Shown: positions 1 through 8,557 of the stretch, piece by piece | Position numbering within the stretch: position 1 is the stretch's first letter | Layout of the letters: the number at the start of each line of letters is the position of its first letter | Assembly (NCBI RefSeq): GCF_003605575.1 | Contig: NZ_QKNY01000013.1 | Location: forward strand, 1 to 64,000 | Origin: Halonotius aquaticus | GTDB lineage: Archaea > Halobacteriota > Halobacteria > Halobacteriales > Haloferacaceae | Direction of reading: 5' to 3' | Length of the DNA: 64,000 nucleotides | Notes under the pieces: generated by a model | The model's input: the letters and a program-made list of their open reading frames with translations, nothing else | Databases searched by the model: none | What the model was told of the DNA's origin: nothing | Position numbers and translations under genes: made by a program

Positions 1-26
1 CGGTGGCCGTCGCACCGCACCCACCA

Positions 27-1412
27 ATGAGCCACCAGGAGTCCGACGGCGAGGCGACCACCGACACTCAGGACGTGCCACGCCACCGGCTGCTCATTCG
101 GAGCCTCATTGAGGGGTGGCTCGTCACTGTCGGCCTCTGGAGCACACTCGGGTACGGCGTTCGTGATGCCTTTAGCCGCCGACTGGCTGTTGGCATCATC
201 TATACTACCGTCGTTGTCGTTGGGGTTGGCGGTGGTGTCGCCGGCGCCGCCATCCTGTTTGAGTATCCGCCGCTGCCAGCGGTCGGGATCGGCGGTGTCG
301 CCGCTGGTGGGCTCATTCTCGCCTCAACGGCTGGCTCGCTGGCACTTGATGACACCGCCCGCCGGGATTACCGCGCTCACATCGTCGCCAGTGTCCCGGG
401 GCTGTCACCGGATTCACTCGCTGATCCACCGGCAGCAGCTGCCGACGCCGCCAGCGACGGTCAGTCGGCGACCGACCAATCGGCAACTCACACTGACGAC
501 GCCACCGACGGCACCGAGGAACCCACTGCCAACGACCAACCCACGGCCGACGAGCAGTCGTCGGGTGAGGAAAACGCGGCGGGCAACGAGGAGCCGGAAT
601 CCGGCCAGAGCGACGCCTCCCAAGGCGATCCAGCGGAATCCGGTAGCAGCACCCAGTACGTCTCTGAACCGCCCGGTATCGACTTCGATGATGTGGCCGG
701 TATGGAATCGGTCAAAACGGAACTCCAAGAACGCGTGATCGAGCCGCTGCAAGAACCTGAAAAATACGCCAAATACGGCCTCTCGGTCGAAAACGGGTTT
801 CTGTTGTATGGGCCACCAGGCACCGGCAAGACCTATCTCTCGAAGGCACTGGCCGGTGAGTTGGGGATCAACTATGTCGGCATCAAGGGGGCTGACATCA
901 TCTCCAAATGGCTCGGCGAGGGCACCCAAAACGTCGCCGCGCTCTTCGATGAAGCCCGCCACCACCAACCCTGTCTCATCTTTATCGACGAAATCGACGC
1001 GTTGACGCCGGAACGCGGCGGCGCAAACCAACATCAGGATCAGACGCAGACGGTCAATCAGTTCCTTGAGGAGGTCAGCGATATCAACGAAGGCGACGAG
1101 CGCATTGTCATCGTGGCAGCGACAAACCGCCGCGATCAGATCGATCCCGCGATGTTGCGCTCCGGACGACTCTCAGTACAGATCGAGGTCGGCAACCCTG
1201 GCCCGAAAACCCGCGTGGCGATCTTTGATACCCATCTTGAGGCCCCACGAGCGTCCGATCTCGATGCCAAACGGATCGCTGAGGCCTCCGGCGGGCTGTC
1301 GGCGGCTGATATGGAGCAGGTCGCTACCGAGGCTGCCCGATCGGCGATGCAACGCGAGGACGCGGTGACCAACGACGACGTTGTGACCGCCATCGAGAAC
1401 GTCCGCTCGTAA
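27..1412 (+). CDS. Membrane-anchored AAA+ ATPase (CDC48/FtsH-like ATPase module)
   Basis: 461 aa from the ATG at 27; an in-frame GTG at 3 means the gene could also begin before the window. Two hydrophobic segments lie at about residues 53-80 and 85-108, followed by a disordered acidic Ser/Thr/Asp/Glu linker to about residue 215. The C-terminal half is one AAA module: an FDDVAGM entry motif, Walker A GPPGTGKT (262-269), Walker B LIFIDEID (317-324) and a second region of homology with NRRDQIDPAMLRSGRL. No protease domain follows, so this resembles the ATPase half of FtsH without its peptidase. Inference: a membrane-tethered unfoldase or remodelling ATPase with unknown clients. Confidence 0.85.
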   Translation: MSHQESDGEATTDTQDVPRHRLLIRSLIEGWLVTVGLWSTLGYGVRDAFSRRLAVGIIYTTVVVVGVGGGVAGAAILFEYPPLPAVGIGGVAAGGLILASTAGSLALDDTARRDYRAHIVASVPGLSPDSLADPPAAAADAASDGQSATDQSATHTDDATDGTEEPTANDQPTADEQSSGEENAAGNEEPESGQSDASQGDPAESGSSTQYVSEPPGIDFDDVAGMESVKTELQERVIEPLQEPEKYAKYGLSVENGFLLYGPPGTGKTYLSKALAGELGINYVGIKGADIISKWLGEGTQNVAALFDEARHHQPCLIFIDEIDALTPERGGANQHQDQTQTVNQFLEEVSDINEGDERIVIVAATNRRDQIDPAMLRSGRLSVQIEVGNPGPKTRVAIFDTHLEAPRASDLDAKRIAEASGGLSAADMEQVATEAARSAMQREDAVTNDDVVTAIENVRS

Positions 1413-1454
1413 CGGGATCGGAACGCCCTCATATCGCCCCGTTGAAATCGGTGT

Positions 1455-2663
1455 ATGGCGATCGGAACCGCCGTTGGGAACCTTCGTGGCGACGGCCGTG
1501 GTCGTACGCTGCTGGCGATCGCATTCGGCTGGGTGTTTGTGCTGGGTGGCCGCTTTCTTGTCCCGTCGGTGTTGCCACAGGTCAAAACCGCCTTTGCGGT
1601 CGGCGATCTCGGGGCCGGCGTCGCCGTCACCATCATCTGGGCTGGGTACGCGGTTATGCAGTCGCCGGCTGGCCTGCTGGTCGACCGGCTTGGCGAACGG
1701 CTACTGCTTGCCGGAAGCCTGCTGTTGACCGCGGGCAGCGTGCTTGTGATCGGGCTCGCGCCGGTCTTTGTGGCGTTTCTCGTCGGGTGTGGGGCTTTCG
1801 GGCTCGCGACCGGCCTGTATGGCCCGGCTCGCGGGACGGCCCTCTCACGAACCTTCCCGGAACACGATGGCGCGGCGATCGGCGCGACGTTGGCCGCCGG
1901 CAGCATCGGCTCAGCTGTCCTTCCGTTTCTCGCGGGCGCACTCGTCGAGACCGCTGGCTGGCGGCTGGTCGTTGCAGGGCTGGCACCGCCGTTGCTGGTG
2001 GTGGCCTTTTTTGCGTGGCGGTCGGTGCCTCCCCGACCTGAATCGACGACACCCCCAACGGCCGCCCCGGGTGACCTCGCTGGCGACATGCTCGATGCCG
2101 TCCGCACGAAAGGTGTCGCCGTTGCCGGCGCGGCGGTCACGCTGATGATCTTCGTCTTCCAGGGCGTCTCAGCGTTCTATGTCACGTATCTCGTCACGAC
2201 GAAGCCGTTCAGTCAGACGGTCGCCGCCGGCATGTTCGCGCTGGTGTTTGTTGGTGGGGCGATCGCCCAACTGGGTGGCGGCGCCTTAGCCGACCGCGTT
2301 GGCGAGCGATGGCTTCTGGCTGGTGTCTCCGCGGCCGGTGTGCCGCTGTTGGCGGCGGTGCCGTCCGTTGGCGGTTTGTGGCCGGTCGCGTTGCTGTCGG
2401 TACTGTTGGGCTCGCGGCTCGCCGTCGCACCGATCACCAACGCCTATGTGATCGCTGTTCTGCCCGAGCAGGTACAGGGGGTGACGTGGGGAACGCTTCG
2501 CACCGTCTTCTTCCTGCTTGGGGCTGGGGGGTCGACGCTTGTCGGCGCGCTGGCGGATCGTGGTCTCTTCGATGAGGCATTATACCTGTTGGCCGCCCTC
2601 ACCGGTCTCGCGGCGGTGTTGTACGCGTTTCTCCCGACTCGGGCGGCCGCGCGTACCGGCTGA
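1455..2663 (+). CDS. Major facilitator superfamily transporter
   Basis: 402 aa, almost entirely hydrophobic, with about 12 predicted transmembrane helices. The loop between helices 2 and 3 carries an MFS signature (PAGLLVDRLGERLLL), and the related LADRVGERWLL appears at the start of the second half, as expected for the internal duplication of this family. The ATG at 1455 lies 42 nt after the AAA ATPase gene. It is a secondary transporter in the cytoplasmic membrane. Substrate cannot be inferred; many haloarchaeal relatives are annotated only as MFS permeases. Confidence 0.9.
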   Translation: MAIGTAVGNLRGDGRGRTLLAIAFGWVFVLGGRFLVPSVLPQVKTAFAVGDLGAGVAVTIIWAGYAVMQSPAGLLVDRLGERLLLAGSLLLTAGSVLVIGLAPVFVAFLVGCGAFGLATGLYGPARGTALSRTFPEHDGAAIGATLAAGSIGSAVLPFLAGALVETAGWRLVVAGLAPPLLVVAFFAWRSVPPRPESTTPPTAAPGDLAGDMLDAVRTKGVAVAGAAVTLMIFVFQGVSAFYVTYLVTTKPFSQTVAAGMFALVFVGGAIAQLGGGALADRVGERWLLAGVSAAGVPLLAAVPSVGGLWPVALLSVLLGSRLAVAPITNAYVIAVLPEQVQGVTWGTLRTVFFLLGAGGSTLVGALADRGLFDEALYLLAALTGLAAVLYAFLPTRAAARTG

Positions 2664-2711
2664 CGCCCGTCGCATTGAAACCCTTATCCCGACAGCCACG
2701 CTACAAGGGCT

Positions 2712-3371
2712 ATGAGTTATGATACTGTCGTGTTTGACAACGACGGTGTCCTTGTTGGCCGTACCCGGTTTGATGTGCTGCGTTCGGCGACCGAGGAGAC
2801 GTTTGAACAGTTTGGCGTGAGCGACCCCGACCCCGATCACATCGAGGATATGACGATCGGTGCAACCCCACGGAGCGTTGCCAACGTGTGTGATGCCTAC
2901 GACCTCCAGCCGGAGACCTTCTGGCGTGTCCGCGATAAGACGATGTCCGGTGCCCAACAGGCCGAGGCCCGCGCTGGCCGCAAGACGCCCTACGGCGATC
3001 TTGGCGTCTTAGACGACCTCGATGCCACCTGCGGCATCGTCAGCTCCAATCAACAGGAGACGGTCGATTTCCTCCTTGATCACTTTGAGATCGGTGGGCT
3101 CTTCGAGACGGCCTACGGCCGTGAGGCAACCGTCGAAAGCCTTGATCTCCGGAAGCCAAACCCCCACTATCTTGAGCGCGCGCTGGCGGATCTCGATGCC
3201 GACTCCGCGCTGTTCGTCGGCGACAACGAATCTGACATCAAGGCCGCCGAAAACGCCGGCATCGACTCGGCGTTCATCCGTCGGCCCCACCGCACCGACT
3301 GGGAGCTCAACGTCTGGCCGACATGGGATATCGACTCCCTTGAGGATCTCCACCGCGTCTGCAGCACGTAG
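2712..3371 (+). CDS. HAD-superfamily hydrolase (phosphoglycolate phosphatase-like)
   Basis: 219 aa. Motif I is VVFDNDGVLV near the N-terminus, with the nucleophile and general acid aspartates; motif II is GIVSSN; the lysine of motif III is in LRKPNPHYL; motif IV is FVGDNESDIKAAENAG. The cap region lies between motifs I and II. The length suits the phosphoglycolate/beta-phosphoglucomutase branch. It is expected to dephosphorylate a small metabolite in the cytoplasm, but the substrate is not evident. It stands alone, 48 nt after the MFS gene. Confidence 0.88.
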   Translation: MSYDTVVFDNDGVLVGRTRFDVLRSATEETFEQFGVSDPDPDHIEDMTIGATPRSVANVCDAYDLQPETFWRVRDKTMSGAQQAEARAGRKTPYGDLGVLDDLDATCGIVSSNQQETVDFLLDHFEIGGLFETAYGREATVESLDLRKPNPHYLERALADLDADSALFVGDNESDIKAAENAGIDSAFIRRPHRTDWELNVWPTWDIDSLEDLHRVCST

Positions 3372-3487
3372 TCGGTGACCGGGCACCTGTCGCGCCCAGC
3401 TAGCGATCAGTGCTAGCAGCAGCCACACCGTGCGTATTCTCACCAGTGTAGAACAGCCACAGTACTCATCTGCGTCGACACCCAACT

Positions 3488-3760
3488 ATGGGTGTGATGA
3501 ACACAGACCGCTGTCGCAAGGTTGGATCGCTCATGGCAATCGGGCAGGGGATCGTGACCGCCCTCGCGCCGGGGCTGTCGGCGAAACTAACGAAAAAGCT
3601 GGTCGGCAAGAACTTCGAGAACGCTGACGCGCTTGAAGCGAAACCGGCCTACCGCCGGCAAACACGCGCCTTCGGCATCGGGCTGGCAGCCGCCGGCATC
3701 GCCGGCTACGTGATCGAGCATGTCGCCGCTGATACGGCGAGCGACGACACCGACGAATAG
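3488..3760 (+). CDS. Small conserved haloarchaeal protein, one membrane segment
   Basis: 90 aa. The N-terminal part is amphipathic with Gly/Ala-rich segments, then a basic stretch, then one clear hydrophobic helix near the C-terminus (GIGLAAAGIAGYVIEHVAA) and an acidic tail. An alternative ATG lies three codons downstream. I do not recognise a function. The pattern resembles small membrane-associated proteins common in haloarchaea. It lies between the HAD gene and cspA, with 116 nt upstream where I see no other feature. Confidence 0.65.
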   Translation: MGVMNTDRCRKVGSLMAIGQGIVTALAPGLSAKLTKKLVGKNFENADALEAKPAYRRQTRAFGIGLAAAGIAGYVIEHVAADTASDDTDE

Positions 3761-3833
3761 CACTCGTATGGTGTCACCCCACGTGTAAACGGCTGCATCG
3801 ACGAGGAAGCACCAAATTCGTGCTTCATAATCC

Positions 3834-3839
3834 TTATAT
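3834..3839 (+). promoter_or_regulatory. TATA box of cspA
   Basis: The sequence CCTTATATCC is centred about 28 nt before the cspA ATG at 3866 in an AT-rich patch. No ribosome binding site precedes the ATG, so the transcript is probably leaderless. Confidence 0.6.
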
Positions 3840-3865
3840 CCGTGTCGCTGCTCCCTGCAGTTGCA

Positions 3866-4060
3866 ATGGCAAACGGTACGGTTGACTTCTTCAACGACAC
3901 TGGCGGTTACGGCTTTATCGATACTGACGATGCTGACGACGACGTGTTCTTCCACATGGAAGACGTCGGCGGCCCGGACCTCGAAGAGGGTCAGGACGTT
4001 GAGTTCGACATCGAGCAGTCCCCGAAAGGCCCGCGGGCCTCGAACCTGACCCGCCTGTAA
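3866..4060 (+). CDS. cspA: Cold-shock domain protein
   Basis: 64 aa, a complete single cold-shock domain (OB fold). RNP1 appears as GGYGFID and RNP2 as DVFFHMED. The surface is acidic and the C-terminus ends in GPRASNLTRL. Such proteins bind single-stranded RNA and act as RNA chaperones. The ATG at 3866 is preferred to an in-frame start 24 nt earlier because it gives the normal family N-terminus (MANGTVDFFN) and correct spacing to the TATA box. Transcription probably ends in the T-rich stretch downstream. Confidence 0.95.
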   Translation: MANGTVDFFNDTGGYGFIDTDDADDDVFFHMEDVGGPDLEEGQDVEFDIEQSPKGPRASNLTRL

Positions 4061-4097
4061 GTCGGTTTCACCGCTTACAGCCACAGACAACTACCCG

Positions 4098-4112
4098 GTT
4101 TTCTTTCATTTT
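4098..4112 (+). terminator. T-rich terminator after cspA
   Basis: About 40 nt after the cspA stop the plus strand reads GGTTTTCTTTCATTTT, an oligo-T tract typical of archaeal intrinsic termination. No strong upstream hairpin is needed in archaea. Confidence 0.5.
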
Positions 4113-4184
4113 CACGACCGCGAGCACCTGCGGTCGCGGTTGCTACCAGAACAATACCGCGTTGGGCTACGATACAGACGGCCG

Positions 4185-4964
4185 CTATGAGGGTGTTGTG
4201 CCTGTTGCTCCCGCATACCCTACCGCGAGCCACGCGACCCCAACGAGCGCGACGCCGACCGCGGCGAGCACGCCACCGAACAGCGGCCAGGCGATGGCGT
4301 CGTAGGCGACCACATCGCCGACAACGAGATACGGTACCGCGAGACCGGCCGCGAGAACGACGCCACCGAGTGCGACCACGAGATCAGCCACCCGCCGTCG
4401 ATTGCTGTGATGGCCGATGACGGTAGCCGCACCGACAAGCACACCCAACGGGAGCAAACCGGCCAGCCACGTGTAGATGCCGACCGACTGCCCGCGGAGA
4501 TCACCTGTCGTATCAGCCCCCGGCTGGACGCCGGTCTGGAGGAGATACCGCTCCTCGCCAACGTCGACGAGGGTGAATATCTCCGATGGCTGAGCCGTGC
4601 CATAGGTGAACACCGTCGGTGGCTCTCGCACCGAATCACAGACGAGGACGCTGTCGACACACACCGGCAGCTCATACCGGTACCAGCCGTCGGCATCCGG
4701 CGAGCCCGAGACAGTCCGCTCGACGACCTGTTGACTTGTCGCCGGTAATGTCGAGATATCGACAGCTTCGTCGGGGTCAAAGCCGTATTCGGCGGTCAGT
4801 CGATCAAACCGATCGCTGGTCTCGGGAACCGCCTGATGGAGATACGGGGCTGGCGCGGTCGTCTCGTACGGCGAGGCGGCGATCGGGGCCGGGAGGAGGC
4901 CGCTGGTACACAACAACACGGCAATGAGCACCCCGACGATGAGTCGGTTGCGAGTGTGGCTCAT
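4185..4964 (-). CDS. Exported/membrane protein of unknown function
   Basis: 259 aa. An N-terminal hydrophobic segment (LIVGVLIAVLLCTSGLL) looks like a signal peptide or anchor and is followed by an extracellular-type region of about 110 residues with two cysteines (VCVDSVLVCDSV). Three or four C-terminal hydrophobic helices follow from about residue 165. The start lies 3 nt after the stop of the pterin synthase homologue gene, so the two are probably co-transcribed. I do not recognise the family. Confidence 0.7.
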   Translation of the reverse strand: MSHTRNRLIVGVLIAVLLCTSGLLPAPIAASPYETTAPAPYLHQAVPETSDRFDRLTAEYGFDPDEAVDISTLPATSQQVVERTVSGSPDADGWYRYELPVCVDSVLVCDSVREPPTVFTYGTAQPSEIFTLVDVGEERYLLQTGVQPGADTTGDLRGQSVGIYTWLAGLLPLGVLVGAATVIGHHSNRRRVADLVVALGGVVLAAGLAVPYLVVGDVVAYDAIAWPLFGGVLAAVGVALVGVAWLAVGYAGATGTTPS

Positions 4965-4967
4965 GGG

Positions 4968-5348
4968 CTAAGCGAGCGACTCGGTGTAGCTGACGGTTGC
5001 GACATCGTCTTCCTGCAGTGCGACCGTGAGCTCTGTCGCCGGCTCCGGGGTGAGCCGATCGGTGAGCCGGTTGCCGAAGATTCGGGCAAAGTGCTCGGCA
5101 CTCGGATTGCGTCCCTCGAAAGCCGGCAGCTCGTTGAGCGTCGCATCCCGAAACGTCTCGACGACGGCCTCGACAGCCTCGATGACCGCGTCGATATCGA
5201 CGAGATAGCCGTACTCGCCGAGTTCCGGGCCGCGGAACGTTACCTCGGCGGTGAACTGATGAGAATGAAGCTCGCCTTCGGGGCCGGGGTTCGGCACGGT
5301 CAGATAATGCTGTGCGACAAAGCGTCGGGTCACCGAGACCGTGTACAT
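4968..5348 (-). CDS. 6-pyruvoyl/6-carboxy-tetrahydropterin synthase family protein without catalytic Cys
   Basis: 126 aa, a full-length COG0720 (PTPS/QueD) domain. The zinc ligands are visible as H14 (AQHYL) and H28/H30 (LHSH). Canonical QueD has a catalytic cysteine before the HGH motif; here there is none, and the protein contains no cysteine at all. Glutamates occupy the -4 and -2 positions (E24, E26), reminiscent of PTPS-III enzymes in which Glu replaces Cys. The ATG at 5348 is chosen because it gives the usual N-terminus and lies 24-30 nt after a TATA box. queC and queE are not adjacent. Archaeosine or folate pterin chemistry are both possible. Confidence 0.82.
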   Translation of the reverse strand: MYTVSVTRRFVAQHYLTVPNPGPEGELHSHQFTAEVTFRGPELGEYGYLVDIDAVIEAVEAVVETFRDATLNELPAFEGRNPSAEHFARIFGNRLTDRLTPEPATELTVALQEDDVATVSYTESLA

Positions 5349-5371
5349 ACCCGTTCCACGACCGAGTCGTG

Positions 5372-5377
5372 AATAAA
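5372..5377 (-). promoter_or_regulatory. TATA box for the pterin synthase homologue
   Basis: TTTATT on the minus strand lies about 25 nt upstream of the start at 5348. The spacing fits a leaderless transcript. Confidence 0.5.
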
Positions 5378-5537
5378 TGATGTGGCCGGCACCCCCGGAT
5401 CGTCGTGTGGAGTATCGATCTGGTCTACTGCCAAGCACTGCTGGATCGATTCTGCTACCTGTTTGCAATGACAGACGCAAACAGTCGATCGAAATGAAAC
5501 CTGATTCTATTACGCGGCGACCGACTACACCCACGGA

Positions 5538-5545
5538 TTTAATTA
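5538..5545 (+). promoter_or_regulatory. TATA box of moaA
   Basis: TTTAATTA is centred about 27 nt before the moaA ATG at 5568, in the 219-nt divergent intergenic region. No ribosome binding site is seen, so a leaderless transcript is likely. Confidence 0.55.
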
Positions 5546-5567
5546 TCGGAACAGAGCAGTCTCAGGT

Positions 5568-6593
5568 ATGAACGGGCCGCTGGCCGACGGGTTCGGCCGG
5601 GAGGTCACCGGTGTTCGGGTGTCGCTGACCGACCGGTGTAACTTCGACTGTGTCTACTGCCACAACGAGGGACTCGGCGACACTCGCGGCCCGATGGAAC
5701 CCGACGATAACGAGATGACTGCCGACGACGTGGTGCGGTTCCTGGAGGTCGTCGAGGAGTTCGGCGTCGAGAAGGTGAAGTTCACCGGCGGTGAGCCGAT
5801 GTTGCGCCAAGATCTTGAAGCGATTATCCGCCGCACTCCCGACTCGATGGAGACGTCGATGACGACCAACGGAACGTTTCTGCCGGGGCGCGCCGAGGAT
5901 CTCAGAGAGGCTGGCCTCGACCGCGTCAACGTCTCACAGGATGCTATCGATCCCGAAGCCTTCGCCGCGATCACGAAATCTGGCGCGTACGAGCAGGTAT
6001 TGGAGGGCGTTGAAGCGGCTGTGGCCACCGGACTCACGCCGGTGAAACTCAACATGGTTGTGTTCAAACACACTGCCGGCTACGTCGAGGGGATGGTTGA
6101 GCACGCCGCCAACAACGACGGCCTCCAACTGCAGTTGATCGAGTATATGCCCGAGTTGACCGGCCATCCAGAGTGGAACATTGACATTCAGCGCGTCCAC
6201 GACTGGCTGGCCGATATTTCAGCACGCGTCGAACACCGCGAGATGCACGACCGCACCCGCTATTGGATCGCTGGCGACGACGCCGCTCCTGGCGCGCGGA
6301 TCGACGCATCCAACGGCGGGATGGTTGAGATCGTCGACCCCGTCGAAAATCCGACCTTTTGTGCAAACTGCCATCGCGTACGCGTCACCCACGAAGGCTA
6401 TCTCAAGGGCTGTCTCAACCGCAACGACGACCTCCGGTCGATGGGTGAGATGAGCCGCGATGCAATCCGTGAGACGTTCCGTGAGACCGTCGCCAATCGG
6501 GTGCCGTTCTACGGTGAGTATATGGTGCGCGACGACAACGACGAGTGGGTCGTCAACGACGCGTATGTGTCACCCCCCACAGCCGCCGACTAA
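5568..6593 (+). CDS. moaA: GTP 3',8-cyclase, molybdenum cofactor synthesis
   Basis: 341 aa, full length. The radical-SAM cluster is C24-x3-C28-x2-C31 (RCNFDCVYC). The second 4Fe-4S site typical of MoaA is C265, C268 and C282 (CANC then KGC, 13 residues apart). The SAM-binding FTGGEPMLR motif is intact. It converts GTP to 3',8-cyclo-7,8-dihydro-GTP, the first step of molybdopterin synthesis, in the cytoplasm. It is transcribed alone, divergently from the pterin synthase homologue. Other moa genes are not in this window. Confidence 0.95.
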   Translation: MNGPLADGFGREVTGVRVSLTDRCNFDCVYCHNEGLGDTRGPMEPDDNEMTADDVVRFLEVVEEFGVEKVKFTGGEPMLRQDLEAIIRRTPDSMETSMTTNGTFLPGRAEDLREAGLDRVNVSQDAIDPEAFAAITKSGAYEQVLEGVEAAVATGLTPVKLNMVVFKHTAGYVEGMVEHAANNDGLQLQLIEYMPELTGHPEWNIDIQRVHDWLADISARVEHREMHDRTRYWIAGDDAAPGARIDASNGGMVEIVDPVENPTFCANCHRVRVTHEGYLKGCLNRNDDLRSMGEMSRDAIRETFRETVANRVPFYGEYMVRDDNDEWVVNDAYVSPPTAAD

Positions 6594-6627
6594 CTCACAG
6601 CGAGGCGTCGGCTTCCAGTTGGGGGCG

Positions 6628-7515
6628 TCACTCGATCTGTTCGTCGACAAGTTGTCTGATCTCGACGATATCCTGTTGGTGTGTCTCGGCGACAGCTTCC
6701 GTGTTTTCGATCGCACTGACAGCATCGTCAAGCCCGTCGACGGTCTCGTCGATCAGTGAGGCGACCTCTTGGGTGCTTTCGGCCTGCTCGTCGGTTGCAT
6801 CCGAGACCTGCAGCAGGCTCGCTGAGACCTCGTCGATACTCTCGTTGATCTCCGCGAGGTTGTCCGCCGCGGTCTCGATCTCGTCGATCCCGGTGTCGAT
6901 GCGGTCGTGCATCGTCTCTAAGCTGTCGACTGTTTCTTCCGTTGAGGCCTGAATCGCGTTGATCATCTCCTCGATCGTCTCGGCGTTCTCCTGGGACTCC
7001 CCGGCGAGATTTTTGACCTCGTCGGCGACGACCGCGAACCCGTCGCCTGACTCGCCGGCGCGGGCGGCCTCGATCGAGGCGTTGAGTGCCAACAGGTTTG
7101 TCTGGTCGGCGATCCCGTTGATCACCTCAACGATCGCGTCGATCTCGTGGGCCTTTTCTTGGAGGTCTTCGATCTCCGACGACACCGTCTCGGAGGCATC
7201 GGTCACGTCGTGCATCGCCTCGACGGCGTCGTGGGTCGACTCCTCGCCGTGGGCGGCGAGGGTTGCTGCCTCGTCGGCCTGCTCGTCAACGTCGTTGACG
7301 GTCGCGGCGATCTCCTCGATGGTCGCGGTGAGATTTGAGACCTCGTCGTTGATCTCGTTGAGCGTCGGTGCATACCCCTGGATGACCTCGTTGTTGGCGG
7401 TCACCATATCACCGAGCTGTTGACCGCTCTGCTCAAGTTCCGCGATCAGATCCTGTAACTGCGTAAATGACGCTTTGTCAATTTCGACCGTCTCGCCGTC
7501 GGAAGATCGTGACAT
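6628..7515 (-). CDS. Soluble methyl-accepting chemotaxis-type transducer
   Basis: 295 aa. The protein is almost all coiled coil and carries the conserved signalling tip (IADQTNLLALNASIEAARAG, then FAVVADEVKNLA) that contacts CheA and CheW. There is no transmembrane helix, no HAMP and no recognisable sensor domain; only about 25 residues precede the coiled coil. The start at 7515 (MSRSSDGET) is chosen because a TATA box lies 24-31 nt upstream. It resembles soluble haloarchaeal Htr proteins and may sense a cytoplasmic partner. Convergent with moaA. Confidence 0.88.
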   Translation of the reverse strand: MSRSSDGETVEIDKASFTQLQDLIAELEQSGQQLGDMVTANNEVIQGYAPTLNEINDEVSNLTATIEEIAATVNDVDEQADEAATLAAHGEESTHDAVEAMHDVTDASETVSSEIEDLQEKAHEIDAIVEVINGIADQTNLLALNASIEAARAGESGDGFAVVADEVKNLAGESQENAETIEEMINAIQASTEETVDSLETMHDRIDTGIDEIETAADNLAEINESIDEVSASLLQVSDATDEQAESTQEVASLIDETVDGLDDAVSAIENTEAVAETHQQDIVEIRQLVDEQIE

Positions 7516-7850
7516 TACCAACCCAACGCCGGATAGGATATTTAAACTTGTGACCGGGGCTGTGGGACAAGTCTTGTCGGGCGTTGCCACCGAGCAGCCC
7601 CTCTGTGGATCAATCAAGTCCTCTCGACGGTGTTCGGTTGTCACACTGCGACAAGCCTCGATCGCTGCGTTGCCCGCGACCGACCGGTGGTAATCTTTCG
7701 GATCGAACACGTGTCGGTTTGGGTGAACGTCGACACGGGCCTTCCACAGCGCAATCTTCTGTCGCATTCACCGATCCCATCGAAAACCGCTATGCGGATG
7801 TGGAGATTAATACCAGTAAACTTAATAATGCAAACTATCTCGTGGTGAGT
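7516..7850. other. 335-bp divergent intergenic region with two promoters
   Basis: No gene is supported here. The left end holds a TATA box for the transducer (TATTTAAA, 7539-7546, read on the minus strand). The right end holds the lrp promoter. The roughly 240 bp between (about 7560-7800) has open frames but no start context or similarity that I recognise. Confidence 0.6.
7806..7826 (+). promoter_or_regulatory. lrp promoter region with imperfect palindrome
   Basis: ATTAA (7806-7810) and TTAAT (7822-7826) flank an 11-nt spacer. The right half is part of the TATA-like CTTAATAA, 24-31 nt before the lrp ATG at 7851. An Lrp-family protein bound here would cover its own TATA box. Only five bases in each arm match. 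Confidence 0.4.
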
Positions 7851-8309
7851 ATGGCACATGAACATCTTGATGAGAAGCTGATTAATTCGCTGCTCGGTGA
7901 CGGCCGCTCCAGCCTGCGGAGCCTCGCCGAGGAGCTTGATGTGTCGGTGACGACGGTCTCGAATCACCTGAAGGATCTCGAAGCCGAAGGCGTCATCGAG
8001 GGCTACTCGCCGATCGTCGACTACGAGAGCCTTGGCTACGACGTGACCGCGATCATGCATCTCAAAGTCGAGGGGAGTGCTCTTCCAGAGATCACCAACA
8101 AGCTCGAAGCTGAAAAGCAGATGATCTCGGTGTATGAGACGACCGGTGACTACGACATCATCGCCATCGGAAAGTTCGACGACACCGACGACATGAACGA
8201 CCAGATCAAGTCACTCTTGGAGGATGTCGACATCCGCGAGTCCAACACCAGCGTCGTGCTCAACGCTGTCAAGGACAACGAGCAGTTCGAACTCGACATC
8301 CCCGAATAA
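7851..8309 (+). CDS. Lrp/AsnC-family transcriptional regulator
   Basis: 152 aa. An N-terminal winged helix-turn-helix (about residues 5-60, with [28 protein letters not shown]) is followed by an AsnC/RAM ligand-binding domain (about 65-145, with [16 protein letters not shown]). These proteins form dimers or octamers and often respond to amino acids. The ATG at 7851 is chosen over much longer in-frame extensions because it gives the standard N-terminus and correct TATA spacing. The target genes are unknown; autoregulation is plausible. Confidence 0.92.
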   Translation: MAHEHLDEKLINSLLGDGRSSLRSLAEELDVSVTTVSNHLKDLEAEGVIEGYSPIVDYESLGYDVTAIMHLKVEGSALPEITNKLEAEKQMISVYETTGDYDIIAIGKFDDTDDMNDQIKSLLEDVDIRESNTSVVLNAVKDNEQFELDIPE

Positions 8310-8358
8310 CGTCGATATCGGCGGTCGATCCTGCGTCGCCACCGATTTTTCGCGTCAC

Positions 8359-8532
8359 CTACAGCCGAAAGGTATCTCCACGTCGACCGTCGGCTGTTCG
8401 CTTTCGGGCACAGTCAGCACACAGTTCCAACTCGCCGTCGTAATGGAGGCGACAGACGGTCGCACCACAGCGACGGCAACTGAATGCTCCAGGTCGTTGG
8501 TCGCAGTGCTCACAGATACCGGCTACAGCCAT
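8359..8532 (-). CDS. Zinc-finger microprotein (HIT/B-box-like)
   Basis: 57 aa, starting at 8532 (MAVAGICEHC). Cysteine pairs C7/C10, C19/C22 and C27 with H30, then C38/C41, can bind two zinc ions in a cross-brace like HIT or B-box fingers. The tail is basic (CARKRTADGRRGD). Role unknown; small zinc proteins are abundant in haloarchaea and usually act through protein or RNA contacts. It lies 25 nt downstream of the SIMPL gene on the same strand and is probably its last co-transcribed partner. Confidence 0.7.
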   Translation of the reverse strand: MAVAGICEHCDQRPGAFSCRRCGATVCRLHYDGELELCADCARKRTADGRRGDTFRL

Positions 8533-8557
8533 ACCGAACCGTGGCGCGAGAGCTGTA

